Assembly (NCBI GenBank): GCA_900318115.1
Contig: ONJJ01000020.1
Span: 1 to 64,000, forward strand
Origin: an uncultured Prevotellaceae bacterium
GTDB lineage: Bacteria > Bacteroidota > Bacteroidia > Bacteroidales > Bacteroidaceae
DNA length: 64,000 nt
Reading direction: 5' to 3'
Shown: positions 17,472 through 25,862 of the stretch, piece after piece
How positions within the stretch are numbered: the first letter of the stretch is position 1
Layout of the letters: the number at the start of each line of letters is the position of its first letter
The notes under the pieces: model-generated
Databases searched by the model: none
What the model saw: only the letters and a program-made list of their open reading frames with translations
What the model was told of the DNA's origin: nothing
Program-made: the position numbers and the translations under genes

Positions 17472-17813
17472 TTAGTCCTCCTTTGTTACTTTTTTGTTTC
17501 TTCTCTTTTCTGCATATTCTGCAGCATACTTCTCCATCTTGACAGTAAGATAGCGGAGCACTCTCTCGTCGCGGCGGTAGTTGACCTCGAGCTTGCTAAT
17601 CAGTGCGGGCTCAGCCTTGAACTCGACCAACACATAGAAGCCTGTGGACTTCTTCTCGATGGGGTATGCGAGTTTCTTCAGACCCCACAGCTCTTCGTTC
17701 AAGATCTCAGCTCCTCCATCTGTGAGGATCTTCTTGAACTTTTCGACCGCTTCCTTCATCTGATCGTCAGACAAAACGGGAGTTAAAATGAAAACGGTTT
17801 CGTACTGATTCAT
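17472..17813 (-). CDS. rpsF: 30S ribosomal protein S6
   Basis: S6 (113 residues) pairs with S18 on the 30S platform. It opens with [20 protein letters not shown] and contains [20 protein letters not shown], followed by the strand and helix [11 protein letters not shown]. It is the first gene of the rpsF-rpsR-rplI operon, with a -7 element about 50 bp upstream. Many bacteria feed back on this operon through an S6:S18-binding leader, but the leader here is short (about 40 nt) and I do not see a clear structure. Confidence 0.98.
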   Translation of the reverse strand: MNQYETVFILTPVLSDDQMKEAVEKFKKILTDGGAEILNEELWGLKKLAYPIEKKSTGFYVLVEFKAEPALISKLEVNYRRDERVLRYLTVKMEKYAAEYAEKRRNKKVTKED

Positions 17814-17859
17814 AATACGTTAATAAATGATTTAATGTTGTTTTTGCAAAAATGCGGTG

Positions 17860-17889
17860 CAAAGGTACTACTTTTTCTTGATATGACAA
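17860..17889 (-). promoter_or_regulatory. promoter of the rpsF operon
   Basis: TACCTTTGC (17860-17868, minus strand) with TTG at 17887-17889, an 18-bp spacer. Confidence 0.65.
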
Positions 17890-18051
17890 GCGTTTCGGGG
17901 TGTTTTTCTTCAAAAAACATAAAAAAAAGCGTTCTGCATGCACTTTTTGGGCAAAACGTTTCGGCATTTCAAGTTTTTTACCTTAATTTGTGCTGCCAAT
18001 GCGAGAAATTGGCACCCAAAAGGCTAAAATCTAACATAAAAAAGCATAATA

Positions 18052-18228
18052 ATGAAACTCTATTCTGGTATCATCTGCGCCATCGTGGGCGCCGTCATTC
18101 TGATTCTGAGTTACCTCACTGGAGGTGTGGACTACAATTGGATTCAGTTCCTCGGAGTCCTGATCGTGATTGCCGGCATCGGCCTTCACATCTACGTCAA
18201 CTACAAGAAACCGACGTACGACGAATAA
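18052..18228 (+). CDS. 58-residue two-helix membrane protein
   Basis: This short gene encodes MKLYSGIICAIVGAVILILS, a turn (YLTGGVDYNWIQ), a second helix (FLGVLIVIAGIGLHIYV) and a basic/acidic tail (NYKKPTYDE). The two hydrophobic helices joined by a short loop predict a hairpin in the inner membrane. It diverges from rpsF and ends in a 23-bp-stem terminator. A weak TTAATTTG element lies near 17984. Codon use is ordinary for the genome, and the frame is closed by TAA 18226-18228. Similar tiny proteins are common in Bacteroidales, but I know no function. Confidence 0.75.
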   Translation: MKLYSGIICAIVGAVILILSYLTGGVDYNWIQFLGVLIVIAGIGLHIYVNYKKPTYDE

Positions 18229-18275
18229 AGAAACGAAGCGGGGGCTGCAAGTTTGCAGCCCCCGCTTCGTTTCTT
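18228..18275. terminator. strong bidirectional terminator
   Basis: A perfect 23-bp inverted repeat (18228-18250, 18253-18275) has GC-rich middle arms and AAGAAAC/GTTTCTT ends, so both strands get a U-rich exit. It serves the 58-residue gene (+) and rprY (-), overlapping the rprY stop codon by 2 nt. Confidence 0.9.
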
Positions 18276-18984
18276 AGTCTTCCTCCATCTGGGCGATGAG
18301 GCGATAGCCTTTGCCATGGACGTTGTTGATCTCGATGTCCGGATCATCCTTCAGGTGCTTACGAAGCTTGGTGATATAGACATCCATGGAACGGGCGTTG
18401 AAGTAGTTGTCGTCAATCCAGATGGTCTTCAGTGCCAGTTCACGCTGGAGCACATCATTGGCGTGGGCGCAGAGCAGAATCAGGAGTTCGCTCTCCTTGG
18501 TCGTCAGTTTAGTGGACTTATTGCCGATGGTCAGGATCTGACGCTTGGTGTCGAAGTCGAACTTGCCGATGTGATAGACGGCCACGTTCTTGGTCTGCTT
18601 CCCATGGACACGACGCAGGATAGCCTCCATACGCAGCACGAGTTCTTCCATGGAGAAGGGTTTGGTGATATAGTCGTCAGCACCGATCTTGAAGCCTTCG
18701 AAGATATCTTCCTTGAGGTTTCGAGCCGTGAGGAAGATGATGGGAACATCCTGGTTCACCTGACGAATTTCCTGAGCAAGAGAGAAACCGTCCATCTTGG
18801 GCATCATCACATCGAGGACGCACATATCGTACGTATTCTTCAAGAAGGCTTTGTAGCCTGCTTCGCCATCGGGGCAAAGGTCGGCATCATAACCCTTGGC
18901 CTGGAGGTATTCACGGAGCAACATGCCGAGGCTCTCATCGTCCTCGCAGAGTAGAATTTTCAGTCTCATTTCTTCTTGTGTCAT
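18274..18984 (-). CDS. rprY: OmpR-family response regulator RprY
   Basis: RprY (236 residues from ATG 18984) is the DNA-binding partner of RprX. The receiver domain contains the acidic pair in LLCEDDESLGMLLREYL, phosphoacceptor Asp58 (CVLDVMMPKMDGF), Thr in FLTARN, and Lys in ITKPFSMEEL. The C-terminal winged helix includes TKLTTKESELLILLC, IWIDDNYFNARSMDVYITKL and VHGKGYRL. The open frame reaches 19032, but the Asn/Ser/Thr-rich lead is unlikely; ATG 18969 is another possible start. It sits 90 bp downstream of rprX. In relatives RprXY controls stress and envelope genes. Confidence 0.93.
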   Translation of the reverse strand: MTQEEMRLKILLCEDDESLGMLLREYLQAKGYDADLCPDGEAGYKAFLKNTYDMCVLDVMMPKMDGFSLAQEIRQVNQDVPIIFLTARNLKEDIFEGFKIGADDYITKPFSMEELVLRMEAILRRVHGKQTKNVAVYHIGKFDFDTKRQILTIGNKSTKLTTKESELLILLCAHANDVLQRELALKTIWIDDNYFNARSMDVYITKLRKHLKDDPDIEINNVHGKGYRLIAQMEED

Positions 18985-19074
18985 AGTGGTAGAGGTTTTT
19001 GAGGGGTTATTATTCAAATTTATATTTATCACGGAAGGATTATCGTTTTTCTATTTCTGTTTCCGAGCCTTGGC

Positions 19075-20598
19075 TCAGTCGATTAGTGGCAGGATGATGA
19101 TGAACTTGGTTCCGTGGCCGTATTCACTCTCGGCCTTGATGTTGCCATGCATCAGTTCCACCATCCCTTTCACATAGGCCAGCCCAAGTCCGAAGCCCTT
19201 GACATCATGCTTATTGCCGGTGTGGACGCGGTAGAAGCGGTCGAAGATGTGCTTGAGATCATCGTGGCGGATGCCAATGCCATTGTCCTGGATGGTTACG
19301 ATGAGTTTATCTCCCGATGTCTGCGTTGCCACAGATAGTTGCAGGGGCTCGTCGTCGCGACGATATTTGACGGCATTGTCCAGCAGGTTGAAGATGACGT
19401 TGGTGAAGTGCATTTCGTCAACATAGATGGCGGCGTCCTCGGCATCGAGGTTTGCCTCCAGAAGTCCCCCGCTCTGCTGCACCTTCAGGGTGAAAGTCTT
19501 GACGACATCATCGATGATGACATTCGCATCGACCTCACGTTCATTGAAGCGGATGTTGCCTTTCTCATAGAGCGACATCTGCAACACCTTCTCCACCTGA
19601 TAGCGCAGGCGTTTGGTCTCGTTGACAATGACCCTGGAGAGGTTGTCGATCATGGATTCGGACTTCGTGATGCTCTTGTCCCCCAACATCTGTGCTGCCA
19701 GCGAGATGCTGGAGATGGGCGTCTTGAACTCATGCGTCATATTGTTGATGAAGTCGTTCTTCATTTCCGTGTCGCGCTTCTGCCGGGCAATGAGCCATAC
19801 GGTGAAGCAGAACGTGAAGAAGAGGATGAGCGTGAACAGCAGCGAAGGAAGCATCGTACGGGCCGCTCCCAGAATGTAGCTGTCCAGATCTGGGAAATGC
19901 ACACGCAGGGTTCCCATCTTTTGGGAGGGATCGTTGCGGAATAACGTCTGGGTGTAGCTGTAGGTGTCACCCTCCTTGTTGTAGTCTTCGCATCGATAGA
20001 CCTCCAGCCCATTGGCATCAACCACCGAGAAGTGATAGTTCAGGGTAATGCCTGCCGCCTGCAACTCCGTCCGCAAGTTTGAATCCAGCAGTTTGAAGTC
20101 TATACGCTCACTGAAGTCCTTCTCACTGGAGTTATAAAGGATGGTGTAGATGACTTCATCCAAGACACCTTTCTGATAGAGATAAGCATTCTTCACAAAT
20201 TCCTGAAAGCGCTTGCTGGCCACATCCAGCGAAGCCGTCGGCCGCAAGTTCAGCGTTTTGGGCATCTGGGAGGGATGAGCGATCTGGGTCTTCAGGCGAA
20301 ACGGCGTCATGGCGGTATCGCCCAGCTCCAACGTTTCCTCTATACGACGGCGACTCTCTTTGTCATTGAGGTTGTCCGCCTTAAAGCCTGTCTGCTCTGC
20401 CATCGTCTCAAGATAGCGAAAGGTCTCGTTGCGTTCCAGGTCACGGCTGGTCTGGTCCAGAGCGCGGAACACGGTTTCATCGAACTGCTCCTTCCGCATC
20501 TTGACCATTGCCTGAACAATCCGGCCCTGCAGGAAGAGCAGGCCGAAAAAGGAAATGCCGATGATCAGGCTGATGATTATGATTGTCGTTCGCTTCAT
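19075..20598 (-). CDS. rprX: sensor histidine kinase RprX
   Basis: This 507-residue membrane kinase has a first helix at about 5-25, a periplasmic sensing region of about 220 residues, and a second helix at about 250-271. The dimerisation/H-box carries His289 in NNMTHEFKTPISSISLAAQM. The ATPase domain has the N box (VIFNLLDNAVKYR), G1 (IQDNGIGI), F box (IFDRFYRVHTGNKHDVKGFG) and G2 (GLGLAYVKG). It phosphorylates RprY encoded immediately downstream. The consensus promoter at 20629-20660 gives a leader of about 25 nt. The signal sensed cannot be read from the sequence. Confidence 0.94.
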   Translation of the reverse strand: MKRTTIIIISLIIGISFFGLLFLQGRIVQAMVKMRKEQFDETVFRALDQTSRDLERNETFRYLETMAEQTGFKADNLNDKESRRRIEETLELGDTAMTPFRLKTQIAHPSQMPKTLNLRPTASLDVASKRFQEFVKNAYLYQKGVLDEVIYTILYNSSEKDFSERIDFKLLDSNLRTELQAAGITLNYHFSVVDANGLEVYRCEDYNKEGDTYSYTQTLFRNDPSQKMGTLRVHFPDLDSYILGAARTMLPSLLFTLILFFTFCFTVWLIARQKRDTEMKNDFINNMTHEFKTPISSISLAAQMLGDKSITKSESMIDNLSRVIVNETKRLRYQVEKVLQMSLYEKGNIRFNEREVDANVIIDDVVKTFTLKVQQSGGLLEANLDAEDAAIYVDEMHFTNVIFNLLDNAVKYRRDDEPLQLSVATQTSGDKLIVTIQDNGIGIRHDDLKHIFDRFYRVHTGNKHDVKGFGLGLAYVKGMVELMHGNIKAESEYGHGTKFIIILPLID

Positions 20599-20628
20599 TG
20601 CGGAATCGTGGTTTTGAACTTTCTGAAT

Positions 20629-20660
20629 GCAAAGATAGATATTCCTGCCCTATGCACCAA
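20629..20660 (-). promoter_or_regulatory. consensus promoter for rprX-rprY
   Basis: Minus strand TTG (20658-20660), 20 bp, TATCTTTGC (20629-20637). Confidence 0.75.
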
Positions 20661-20829
20661 ATAAGAACGGCAAGCGGCGCTGGCAAATTTAACAAAATTA
20701 ACTAAACAACACAACATATTGAAACAAATAGGAACCTACAGCTCTTCATTTAGCTTGCAAATAAAGCTATTTCGTCTGCCTCCATTGAATTTTCTTGGCA
20801 AATATGTCGCTCCTTTCAAAAAAAGCCAT

Positions 20830-20838
20830 TATCTTTGT
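20830..20838 (+). promoter_or_regulatory. -7 element for the sialidase gene
   Basis: TATCTTTGT fits TAnnTTTGY; the ATG is 27 bp on. No clear TTG upstream at the usual distance. Confidence 0.5.
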
Positions 20839-20864
20839 GCCGAAAACCAATAAAAAACAGACTT

Positions 20865-22112
20865 ATGAAGAAATTTATCTTTGCTTTGCTCGCTCTGACA
20901 ACCCTGATGCCCAACAATGCTTGCGCACAGTCGACCGAGCCCACGTGCCTGTTCAAGAACTACGACAGCTACAACATTCCTTACCGTATTCCGGCCATCG
21001 CCCTCACCCGGAAAGGGGATCTGCTGGCTGCCGTGGACCGCAGGTATTGCTATCTTGACATAGGCTATGGACGCATAGACATCACCGCCCGGACGAGCAA
21101 GGATAATGGCCGCACTTGGTCGCCTGACACCGTGATTCAACGCGGATCGGGCATCGAGGGTTCTGACGATTGCGGCTATGGAGACCTTGCCATGGTGGCT
21201 GACCGCACCTCGAATCGAGTCCTCTGTATGTCCGTCACGGGAAACGTAATATATATTAAAGGTACGCGCGCGAACCCCAACCGCATCGCTCGCTGGTACA
21301 GCCCCGATGGCGGACGCTCGTGGACCCGAGCTGAGGATGTCACTGATGCCTTCTACAAGATGCTACCCCATACACGCACCATGTTCATTGGCAGTGGCCG
21401 CATCATGCAGAGCCGCATCATCCGCAAAGGTAAATACTACCGCCTCTATTGTTCCGTGCTGACGCGTACTCAAATGGGACAGGAGGACGTGGCCTGCAAC
21501 TACGTCATCTACAGCGACGACTTCGGCCAGAACTGGCAGTTGCTGGGTGCCACCACGATGGACGGCACGGACAGTCCCTGCGTGGGGGGCGACGAACCCA
21601 AGACGGAGGAGTTACCCAACGGCGACGTTATCCTCTCATCCCGCAAATGGTATGGGCGCTACTTCAACGTCTTCCACTTCAACGACATCAGCCGTGACCA
21701 GGAATCAGGAAACTGGGGCACCTGCGTTGCCAGCCATGATGTGGAAGGTGGCATCCGCGTGGGAGCCAACTCATGCAACGGCGAGATTTTACTGGTCGAT
21801 GCAGAAGAGGTTGCCACCAAGCGCCCAGTGAAACTGATGCTGCAGTCCCTGCCCTTCGGCGAAGGACGATTGGACGTGGGAATCTACTACAAGGAAATCA
21901 TTCCGAACGGCATCTACTCGCCACGGGCTTTTGCCGCTCACTGGACACGGGGACTGCAAGTCAGTCACACCACCTCCGCCTACTCCACGATGATTCAGCA
22001 GAAGGATCGCCGCATCGCCTTCTTCTGGGAAGAGGAACTCTACGAGAACGGGTTCGACATGCTCTACCGGCCACTGACCATCGAAGAAATCACCCAGGGG
22101 AAATATCGGTAA
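20865..22112 (+). CDS. GH33-type exo-sialidase, exported
   Basis: This 415-residue protein is predicted to release terminal sialic acids. It begins with a signal peptide (MKKFIFALLALTTLMPNNAC). The sialidase marks are the YRIP arginine motif (Tyr40-Arg41-Ile-Pro43) and three Asp boxes, SKDNGRTW (78-85), SPDGGRSW (146-153) and SDDFGQNW (217-224), in the six-bladed propeller. The late GGIRVGANSCNGEILL and YSPRAFAAHW are consistent with propeller blades, but I cannot place the remaining triad Arg and nucleophile Tyr firmly. It diverges from rprX and ends in a strong terminator, so it is a single-gene unit. An AT-to-CGCGCG element lies within it. Confidence 0.85.
   Translation: MKKFIFALLALTTLMPNNACAQSTEPTCLFKNYDSYNIPYRIPAIALTRKGDLLAAVDRRYCYLDIGYGRIDITARTSKDNGRTWSPDTVIQRGSGIEGSDDCGYGDLAMVADRTSNRVLCMSVTGNVIYIKGTRANPNRIARWYSPDGGRSWTRAEDVTDAFYKMLPHTRTMFIGSGRIMQSRIIRKGKYYRLYCSVLTRTQMGQEDVACNYVIYSDDFGQNWQLLGATTMDGTDSPCVGGDEPKTEELPNGDVILSSRKWYGRYFNVFHFNDISRDQESGNWGTCVASHDVEGGIRVGANSCNGEILLVDAEEVATKRPVKLMLQSLPFGEGRLDVGIYYKEIIPNGIYSPRAFAAHWTRGLQVSHTTSAYSTMIQQKDRRIAFFWEEELYENGFDMLYRPLTIEEITQGKYR
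21247..21274 (+). repeat. AT-to-CGCGCG element, copy in the sialidase gene
   Basis: TAATATATATTAAAGGTACG runs into CGCGCGAA. It is translated as VIYIKGTRANPNR, between the first and second Asp boxes. Confidence 0.5.
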
Positions 22113-22137
22113 AGTCAAAGTTTCCTGTAAGGAAAGA

Positions 22138-22184
22138 ACACGTACGGACAAGTTTACTATCTTGTCCGTACGTGTATTTTTATT
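22138..22184 (+). terminator. strong terminator after the sialidase gene
   Basis: A perfect 15-bp stem, ACACGTACGGACAAG (22138-22152) with CTTGTCCGTACGTGT (22161-22175), loop of 8 nt, then ATTTTTATT. Confidence 0.92.
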
Positions 22185-22249
22185 AGTCATCCACAAGTGT
22201 CGAATGACACTCGGATCCAGGCTTAAGCTGAAAGAATCTTCTGAAGCAG

Positions 22250-22699
22250 TTATTTTTCCTCAGTCTCCTGGCGATCGTCGATGTTGTCGCCCTCGGTGGG
22301 ACGCATCTTAGAGAAGTCATCCAATCCGTTCTCGATGAGAAGGTTGTACCACTGCAGGAGTTTCTTCACATCAGAGGGATGTACACGGTCGCGGTCAAAG
22401 GCTGGCAGCACTTCAGAAAGGTAGGCGAAGAGTTCCTCCTTCGAGGCTTTCTTCACATCGAGGCTGCTCTTGCCGCCCTCTTCTTTTTTCTGAATGGCAG
22501 TGAGGACATCAGCCAGAGGCACTTCTTCCTCATCGGTGTACATAGCGATGTCTGCCAGCGAGATGACACGGTCTGTGGCAAAAGCGGGGAAGCGGTGATG
22601 GCGGGCATCGATGCTCTCCACGATGAGACTGCGATTGCCACGTGATACGAGTTTGTAGAGTCCGGGCTTGCCGGAAATAGCTAAAATTGTTTCAAGCAT
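22250..22699 (-). CDS. DUF5606 family protein
   Basis: The 149-residue cytoplasmic protein matches the DUF5606 pattern widely kept in Bacteroidota. An N-terminal beta-rich domain (METILAISGKPGLYKLVSRG-like, here MLETILAISGKPGLYKLV) is followed by SLIVESIDARHHRFPAFATD and VISLADIAMYTD. A helical C-domain follows (LFAYLSEVLPAFDRDRVHPSD...KKLLQWYNLLIENG). It is the last gene of the nusB-yajC-ybbR-coaE cluster, 29 bp after coaE. Function is not known; the SH3-like N-domain might bind RNA or protein, but that is a guess. Confidence 0.88.
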   Translation of the reverse strand: MLETILAISGKPGLYKLVSRGNRSLIVESIDARHHRFPAFATDRVISLADIAMYTDEEEVPLADVLTAIQKKEEGGKSSLDVKKASKEELFAYLSEVLPAFDRDRVHPSDVKKLLQWYNLLIENGLDDFSKMRPTEGDNIDDRQETEEK

Positions 22700-22728
22700 T
22701 TTTAGTGTTCTTTTATGAATGAATGAAT

Positions 22729-23313
22729 TCAGTTTTCTTTTATAACGAACCGTCGGACGAACTCCTCCAATTGTGGCTGCAGGGGACGCCCATCGTTAAC
22801 GATGACGAAATCTGCCACTTGGAGCAGAGTCTGCTGGGTGGCCTGCTGCCCCATACGACGACGTACCTCCTCCTCTCCTGCCCCATCACGCTGAATAGCA
22901 CGATGCAGACGTATAGCCTCCGGAGCAGAGACCACGAGCAGGCAGTCCACGACATCCTGGAAACCAGCTTCCACAAGGATGGCACTCTCCAGAGCCACAA
23001 CACCCTCGTGCACCTGACTCCAACGAAGGAAATCCGCCTTTACGGCAGGATGGACGATGGCATCCACCTGTGCTGCGTGCGCTGCCGAAGCAAAGAGGTA
23101 GCTGGCCACCACGGGCTTGCAGAGCTCGCCCTCTGGCGTGTAGGCTTCCTCGCCCAGCAAACGCACCAGCGCCTCGTGTACTTCTGGGGATTCCACCATC
23201 AGACGACGGGCTGCGCGGTCGCAGTCATAGACAGGAATGCTGAAATGCTCCGTCAGTTGGCGGGCAATATAGCTCTTGCCGCTGCCAATGCCTCCTGTGA
23301 TGCCGATTCTCAT
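22729..23313 (-). CDS. coaE: dephospho-CoA kinase
   Basis: CoaE performs the last step of coenzyme A synthesis, phosphorylating the 3'-hydroxyl of dephospho-CoA. It has the P-loop GITGGIGSGKS (residues 4-14), the substrate-binding VYDCDRAARRLM, HPAVKADF, and the lid with adenine-side VVSAPEAIRLHRAIQRDG. At 194 residues it has normal length. Its ATG overlaps the upstream ybbR stop by 4 nt (23310-23313), indicating coupling. The cluster nusB-yajC-ybbR-coaE is a usual Bacteroidota arrangement. Confidence 0.96.
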   Translation of the reverse strand: MRIGITGGIGSGKSYIARQLTEHFSIPVYDCDRAARRLMVESPEVHEALVRLLGEEAYTPEGELCKPVVASYLFASAAHAAQVDAIVHPAVKADFLRWSQVHEGVVALESAILVEAGFQDVVDCLLVVSAPEAIRLHRAIQRDGAGEEEVRRRMGQQATQQTLLQVADFVIVNDGRPLQPQLEEFVRRFVIKEN

Positions 23314-24332
23314 TCTCCGGGTTCCTCCGATTCTTCTGTTTCTTCCACCTGTTCGATGAGGAACTGCACGACCTCGGGATTGATACGCACCTGCGAGACT
23401 CCCTCTGGAATGGAGCGGAGCTGTAGGCGGAAGGTGGAATCCGGACGGGAGATCAGTTCTTCATAGGTTGCCGTGAGCACAAAGTTCTCTTCCGTGTAAC
23501 GCCCGAAATCCCTGGAACCCACGCGGAACGTAATCGTTGCCGAAGTTGGGAAGGTGCGCAGGGTGTAGCCCGCAGGGAAGTTGGTGCCTATGATAGGCAC
23601 GTTCACGCTCTTCTCACTATAGACATCCACCTCTGCTGTCAGCGTCACCTGCTCCGGCACCAGCTTGACACCCTTCATAGGAGCCAATGGTATCTGACGG
23701 GTGGTGCTCTTGCGCAAGTCCGTCAGGGTGGTGGCCACGGTGTTAATCACATTCAGCGAATCCAGGAAATGTTCCTCTGCCCACACGGTGACTGAATCTG
23801 GTTCTATCGTCAGGCTGGAGATGTAGGACAAGGCATCTGTCTCCACCCGGCCAACGAATTCCACGGGTACTCGCTTACTCACACCACGAGTGTAGTAGTA
23901 CTCCAACGTGTCGGGGCGTATGGTAACAATACGTGTGGAGGCATCCAAGGAGGCGGCTAACAGCTTCTGCACATCCGTATGAGGCAGGACGACGTGCCCG
24001 AAGGAGATACCTCGGTCGTACTGAGTGAAGTCGATGACTAACTTGCGCCTATGGAATTGAGCATAATAACGGATGAGTGAAGTCCCCTTGTCCCGCACGG
24101 TGATGTGCATGGGCGAGGGCAGTTCCGAGGTTATCACGGTACCTTCGGGCACATTCTCCAGCTCGAGGTCATACTCCAATTCTAACTCGCTGGTTTCGTT
24201 GAGGGCCTGTGTCAGCCAGAAAGCCGCCGAAAGCAGGACAAAGACCGCAAAAACGAGGGCTTCCCGGCTCATCTTGCTGAGCAGGAAAGTCCGCGTGGCC
24301 TCGACGAAACGTTTGAGGTTGGGAGCCTCCAT
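23310..24332 (-). CDS. YbbR/CdaR-like domain protein, membrane anchored
   Basis: This 340-residue protein has an N-terminal cytoplasmic stretch, one membrane helix (about 25-44, ALVFAVFVLLSAAFWLTQAL) and an extracytoplasmic series of YbbR-like beta repeats. PSPMHITVRDKG, VPVEFVGRV...PDSVTVWAEEHFLDSLNVINT and VPIIGTNFPAGYTLRTFPTSA are the usual segments. Firmicute YbbR proteins (CdaR) regulate the diadenylate cyclase CdaA; whether this one does so is not shown here, since no cdaA lies in the window. It is coupled to coaE and follows yajC by 10 bp. Confidence 0.85.
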   Translation of the reverse strand: MEAPNLKRFVEATRTFLLSKMSREALVFAVFVLLSAAFWLTQALNETSELELEYDLELENVPEGTVITSELPSPMHITVRDKGTSLIRYYAQFHRRKLVIDFTQYDRGISFGHVVLPHTDVQKLLAASLDASTRIVTIRPDTLEYYYTRGVSKRVPVEFVGRVETDALSYISSLTIEPDSVTVWAEEHFLDSLNVINTVATTLTDLRKSTTRQIPLAPMKGVKLVPEQVTLTAEVDVYSEKSVNVPIIGTNFPAGYTLRTFPTSATITFRVGSRDFGRYTEENFVLTATYEELISRPDSTFRLQLRSIPEGVSQVRINPEVVQFLIEQVEETEESEEPGE

Positions 24333-24342
24333 GCGAGAATGA

Positions 24343-24669
24343 TTACTTAGCGTAGTTTTCGTTGGAGCCTACGGCTGTGGCGAAGACGGAGTTGCGGTCT
24401 ACGCGCAGACGCACGCCATTGGCGACCTCCACGACCAGGATGTTGTTCACCGTGTCAATCTCACGGACTACGCCGTAGATGCCGCCGGCAGTGACGATTT
24501 CCTGTCCCTTCTCAATTGCGTTGCGGAAATTCTGGATTTCCTTTTGCTTCTTCTGCTGGGGACGAATCATGAAGAAGTACATGATGGCGAACATAGCCAC
24601 AAGCATCAGAATCATGCCCAACCCTCCATCGCCCTGAGATGCCTGGAGGAGAATCATTAGTGTTTGCAT
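24343..24669 (-). CDS. yajC: preprotein translocase subunit YajC
   Basis: YajC associates with SecDF and the SecYEG translocon. The 108-residue protein has one N-terminal membrane helix (GLGMILMLVAMFAIMYFFMI), the signature RPQQKKQKEIQNFRNAIEKG immediately after it, and the small beta domain EIVTAGGIYGVVREIDTVN. Length and motif order are typical. It lies between nusB (33 bp upstream) and ybbR (10 bp downstream). Confidence 0.96.
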   Translation of the reverse strand: MQTLMILLQASQGDGGLGMILMLVAMFAIMYFFMIRPQQKKQKEIQNFRNAIEKGQEIVTAGGIYGVVREIDTVNNILVVEVANGVRLRVDRNSVFATAVGSNENYAK

Positions 24670-24702
24670 ATAACTATAATTATTTAGATGTGAATATTAA
24701 CT

Positions 24703-25692
24703 CTATTCTGTGGTCTCGGTTTCATCAGCATCAGCCTTCGACTCCGCGTCATGGACTTCGGGCATCAGTTTCTTAATCTTACCCTCTTCCACCAATCGAC
24801 GAGCAATGGCATCGAGCATTCCATTGACATAACGGCCACTCTGAGGGGTGGAATACATCTTGGCAATTTCCACATACTCGTTGATACTGACCGAGATAGG
24901 GATATTGGGGAAGGTGCAGATCTCCGCAAGCGCCGTCTGCAGGATAATCAAATCCATCAGTGCCAGGCGGTTCAGGTCCCAATTATGCAACATTTGTGAA
25001 ATCATCATCCTATAGTTCTCTGCACCAAGCAGCGATGCACGGAACAGGCGGGTGGCAAATTCGCGGTCTTCCTCATCCTTGAATTCGGGCATCAGCTGCT
25101 GCCGCGAACCCATCTTGGGATCAAAACGCTTGATGGTCTTCAGCACGAAGGTGTCCACGATGAAGCGGTCGTCGTTCCAGTAGAGGCTCTTATCCTCGAG
25201 AATCTGATCCAGATCCTCGTTCTCCACGAACACAGCCCGATAGAGTCGGCGCCAGAAATCACGGTCCTCCTCATAGGTCGTATCACGATCATCGGCCATC
25301 CACTCCTTGTAAACGTCCGATTCTATCACCTGTTTGTAGAGCCGACGCACAAAGTCATCCTCGTCCGACCAGGTCTTCTTCTGGTCCTCGGTGAATTCCT
25401 GCAGTTGCTGATTGGTCTGCAACTGAGCCATGAAACGGTTGTCTATGAACTTGGTGCTTGGAGGCACCCCCTCACCCAGACGACGGTTGCGGCTCTGCGC
25501 TGTTTCCACGGCCCGCTCGGCAATCCGGTTGACGGCCACCATCAAGGATAACATATAAAGGTATAAGTCGTATGCTTTAGAAAGACTAAAAGCCAATTCC
25601 TTCTCTGCGGTATCAAGTTTACTGTTCCCATTCTGATAATGGGCATAAGTGAGTTGAACTACTTTTAATCTGATAAGTTCTCTATTTACCAT
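24703..25692 (-). CDS. nusB: transcription antitermination factor NusB, long Bacteroidota form
   Basis: NusB with NusE (S10) binds boxA RNA in rRNA transcription antitermination. The conserved NusB fold lies in the C-terminal part, with YRMMISQMLHNWDLNRLALMD, LQTALAEICTFPNIPISVSI and NEYVEIAKMYSTPQSGRYVN followed by GMLDAI. At 329 residues it is about twice the E. coli length. The N-terminal half (VVQLTYAHYQ..., helical and charged) is the extension normal for Bacteroidota. It is the first gene of the five-gene operon, with the promoter about 45 bp upstream. The acidic C-terminal tail (ADADETETTE) is unremarkable. Confidence 0.93.
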   Translation of the reverse strand: MVNRELIRLKVVQLTYAHYQNGNSKLDTAEKELAFSLSKAYDLYLYMLSLMVAVNRIAERAVETAQSRNRRLGEGVPPSTKFIDNRFMAQLQTNQQLQEFTEDQKKTWSDEDDFVRRLYKQVIESDVYKEWMADDRDTTYEEDRDFWRRLYRAVFVENEDLDQILEDKSLYWNDDRFIVDTFVLKTIKRFDPKMGSRQQLMPEFKDEEDREFATRLFRASLLGAENYRMMISQMLHNWDLNRLALMDLIILQTALAEICTFPNIPISVSINEYVEIAKMYSTPQSGRYVNGMLDAIARRLVEEGKIKKLMPEVHDAESKADADETETTE

Positions 25693-25734
25693 ATGTTTCT
25701 TAGTTTCTCTAACGCTATATTTTCGTTTTCGAGT

Positions 25735-25743
25735 GCAAAAGTA
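25735..25743 (-). promoter_or_regulatory. -7 element for the nusB operon
   Basis: TACTTTTGC on the minus strand fits TAnnTTTGC. The leader is about 35 nt. Confidence 0.55.
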
Positions 25744-25817
25744 GTTATTTTAAGGGAAAAAGTCGCTCTTTTGATAAAGTTTTTCATCTTTTTTTAGGAC
25801 GTTCGGCCAATTATACC

Positions 25818-25825
25818 TATTTTTG
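25818..25825 (+). promoter_or_regulatory. -7 element for the PUR-domain gene
   Basis: TATTTTTG fits TAnnTTTG, 38 bp before the ATG at 25863. No TTG is seen at -33, only a T-rich tract. Confidence 0.4.
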
Positions 25826-25862
25826 TCAATCAAAAAGATGATTTAAACCCAAGGAAAGTCAA

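Noticed and set aside
17835-18299. 154-residue plus-strand frame across the 58-residue gene
   Set aside because: It crosses the rpsF promoter and a terminator; the shorter frame with two membrane helices is far better supported.
20865-22112. sialidase as part of a nan catabolic cluster
   Set aside because: No sialate lyase, epimerase or transporter genes neighbour it; it stands between rprX and the DUF5606 gene with its own terminator.
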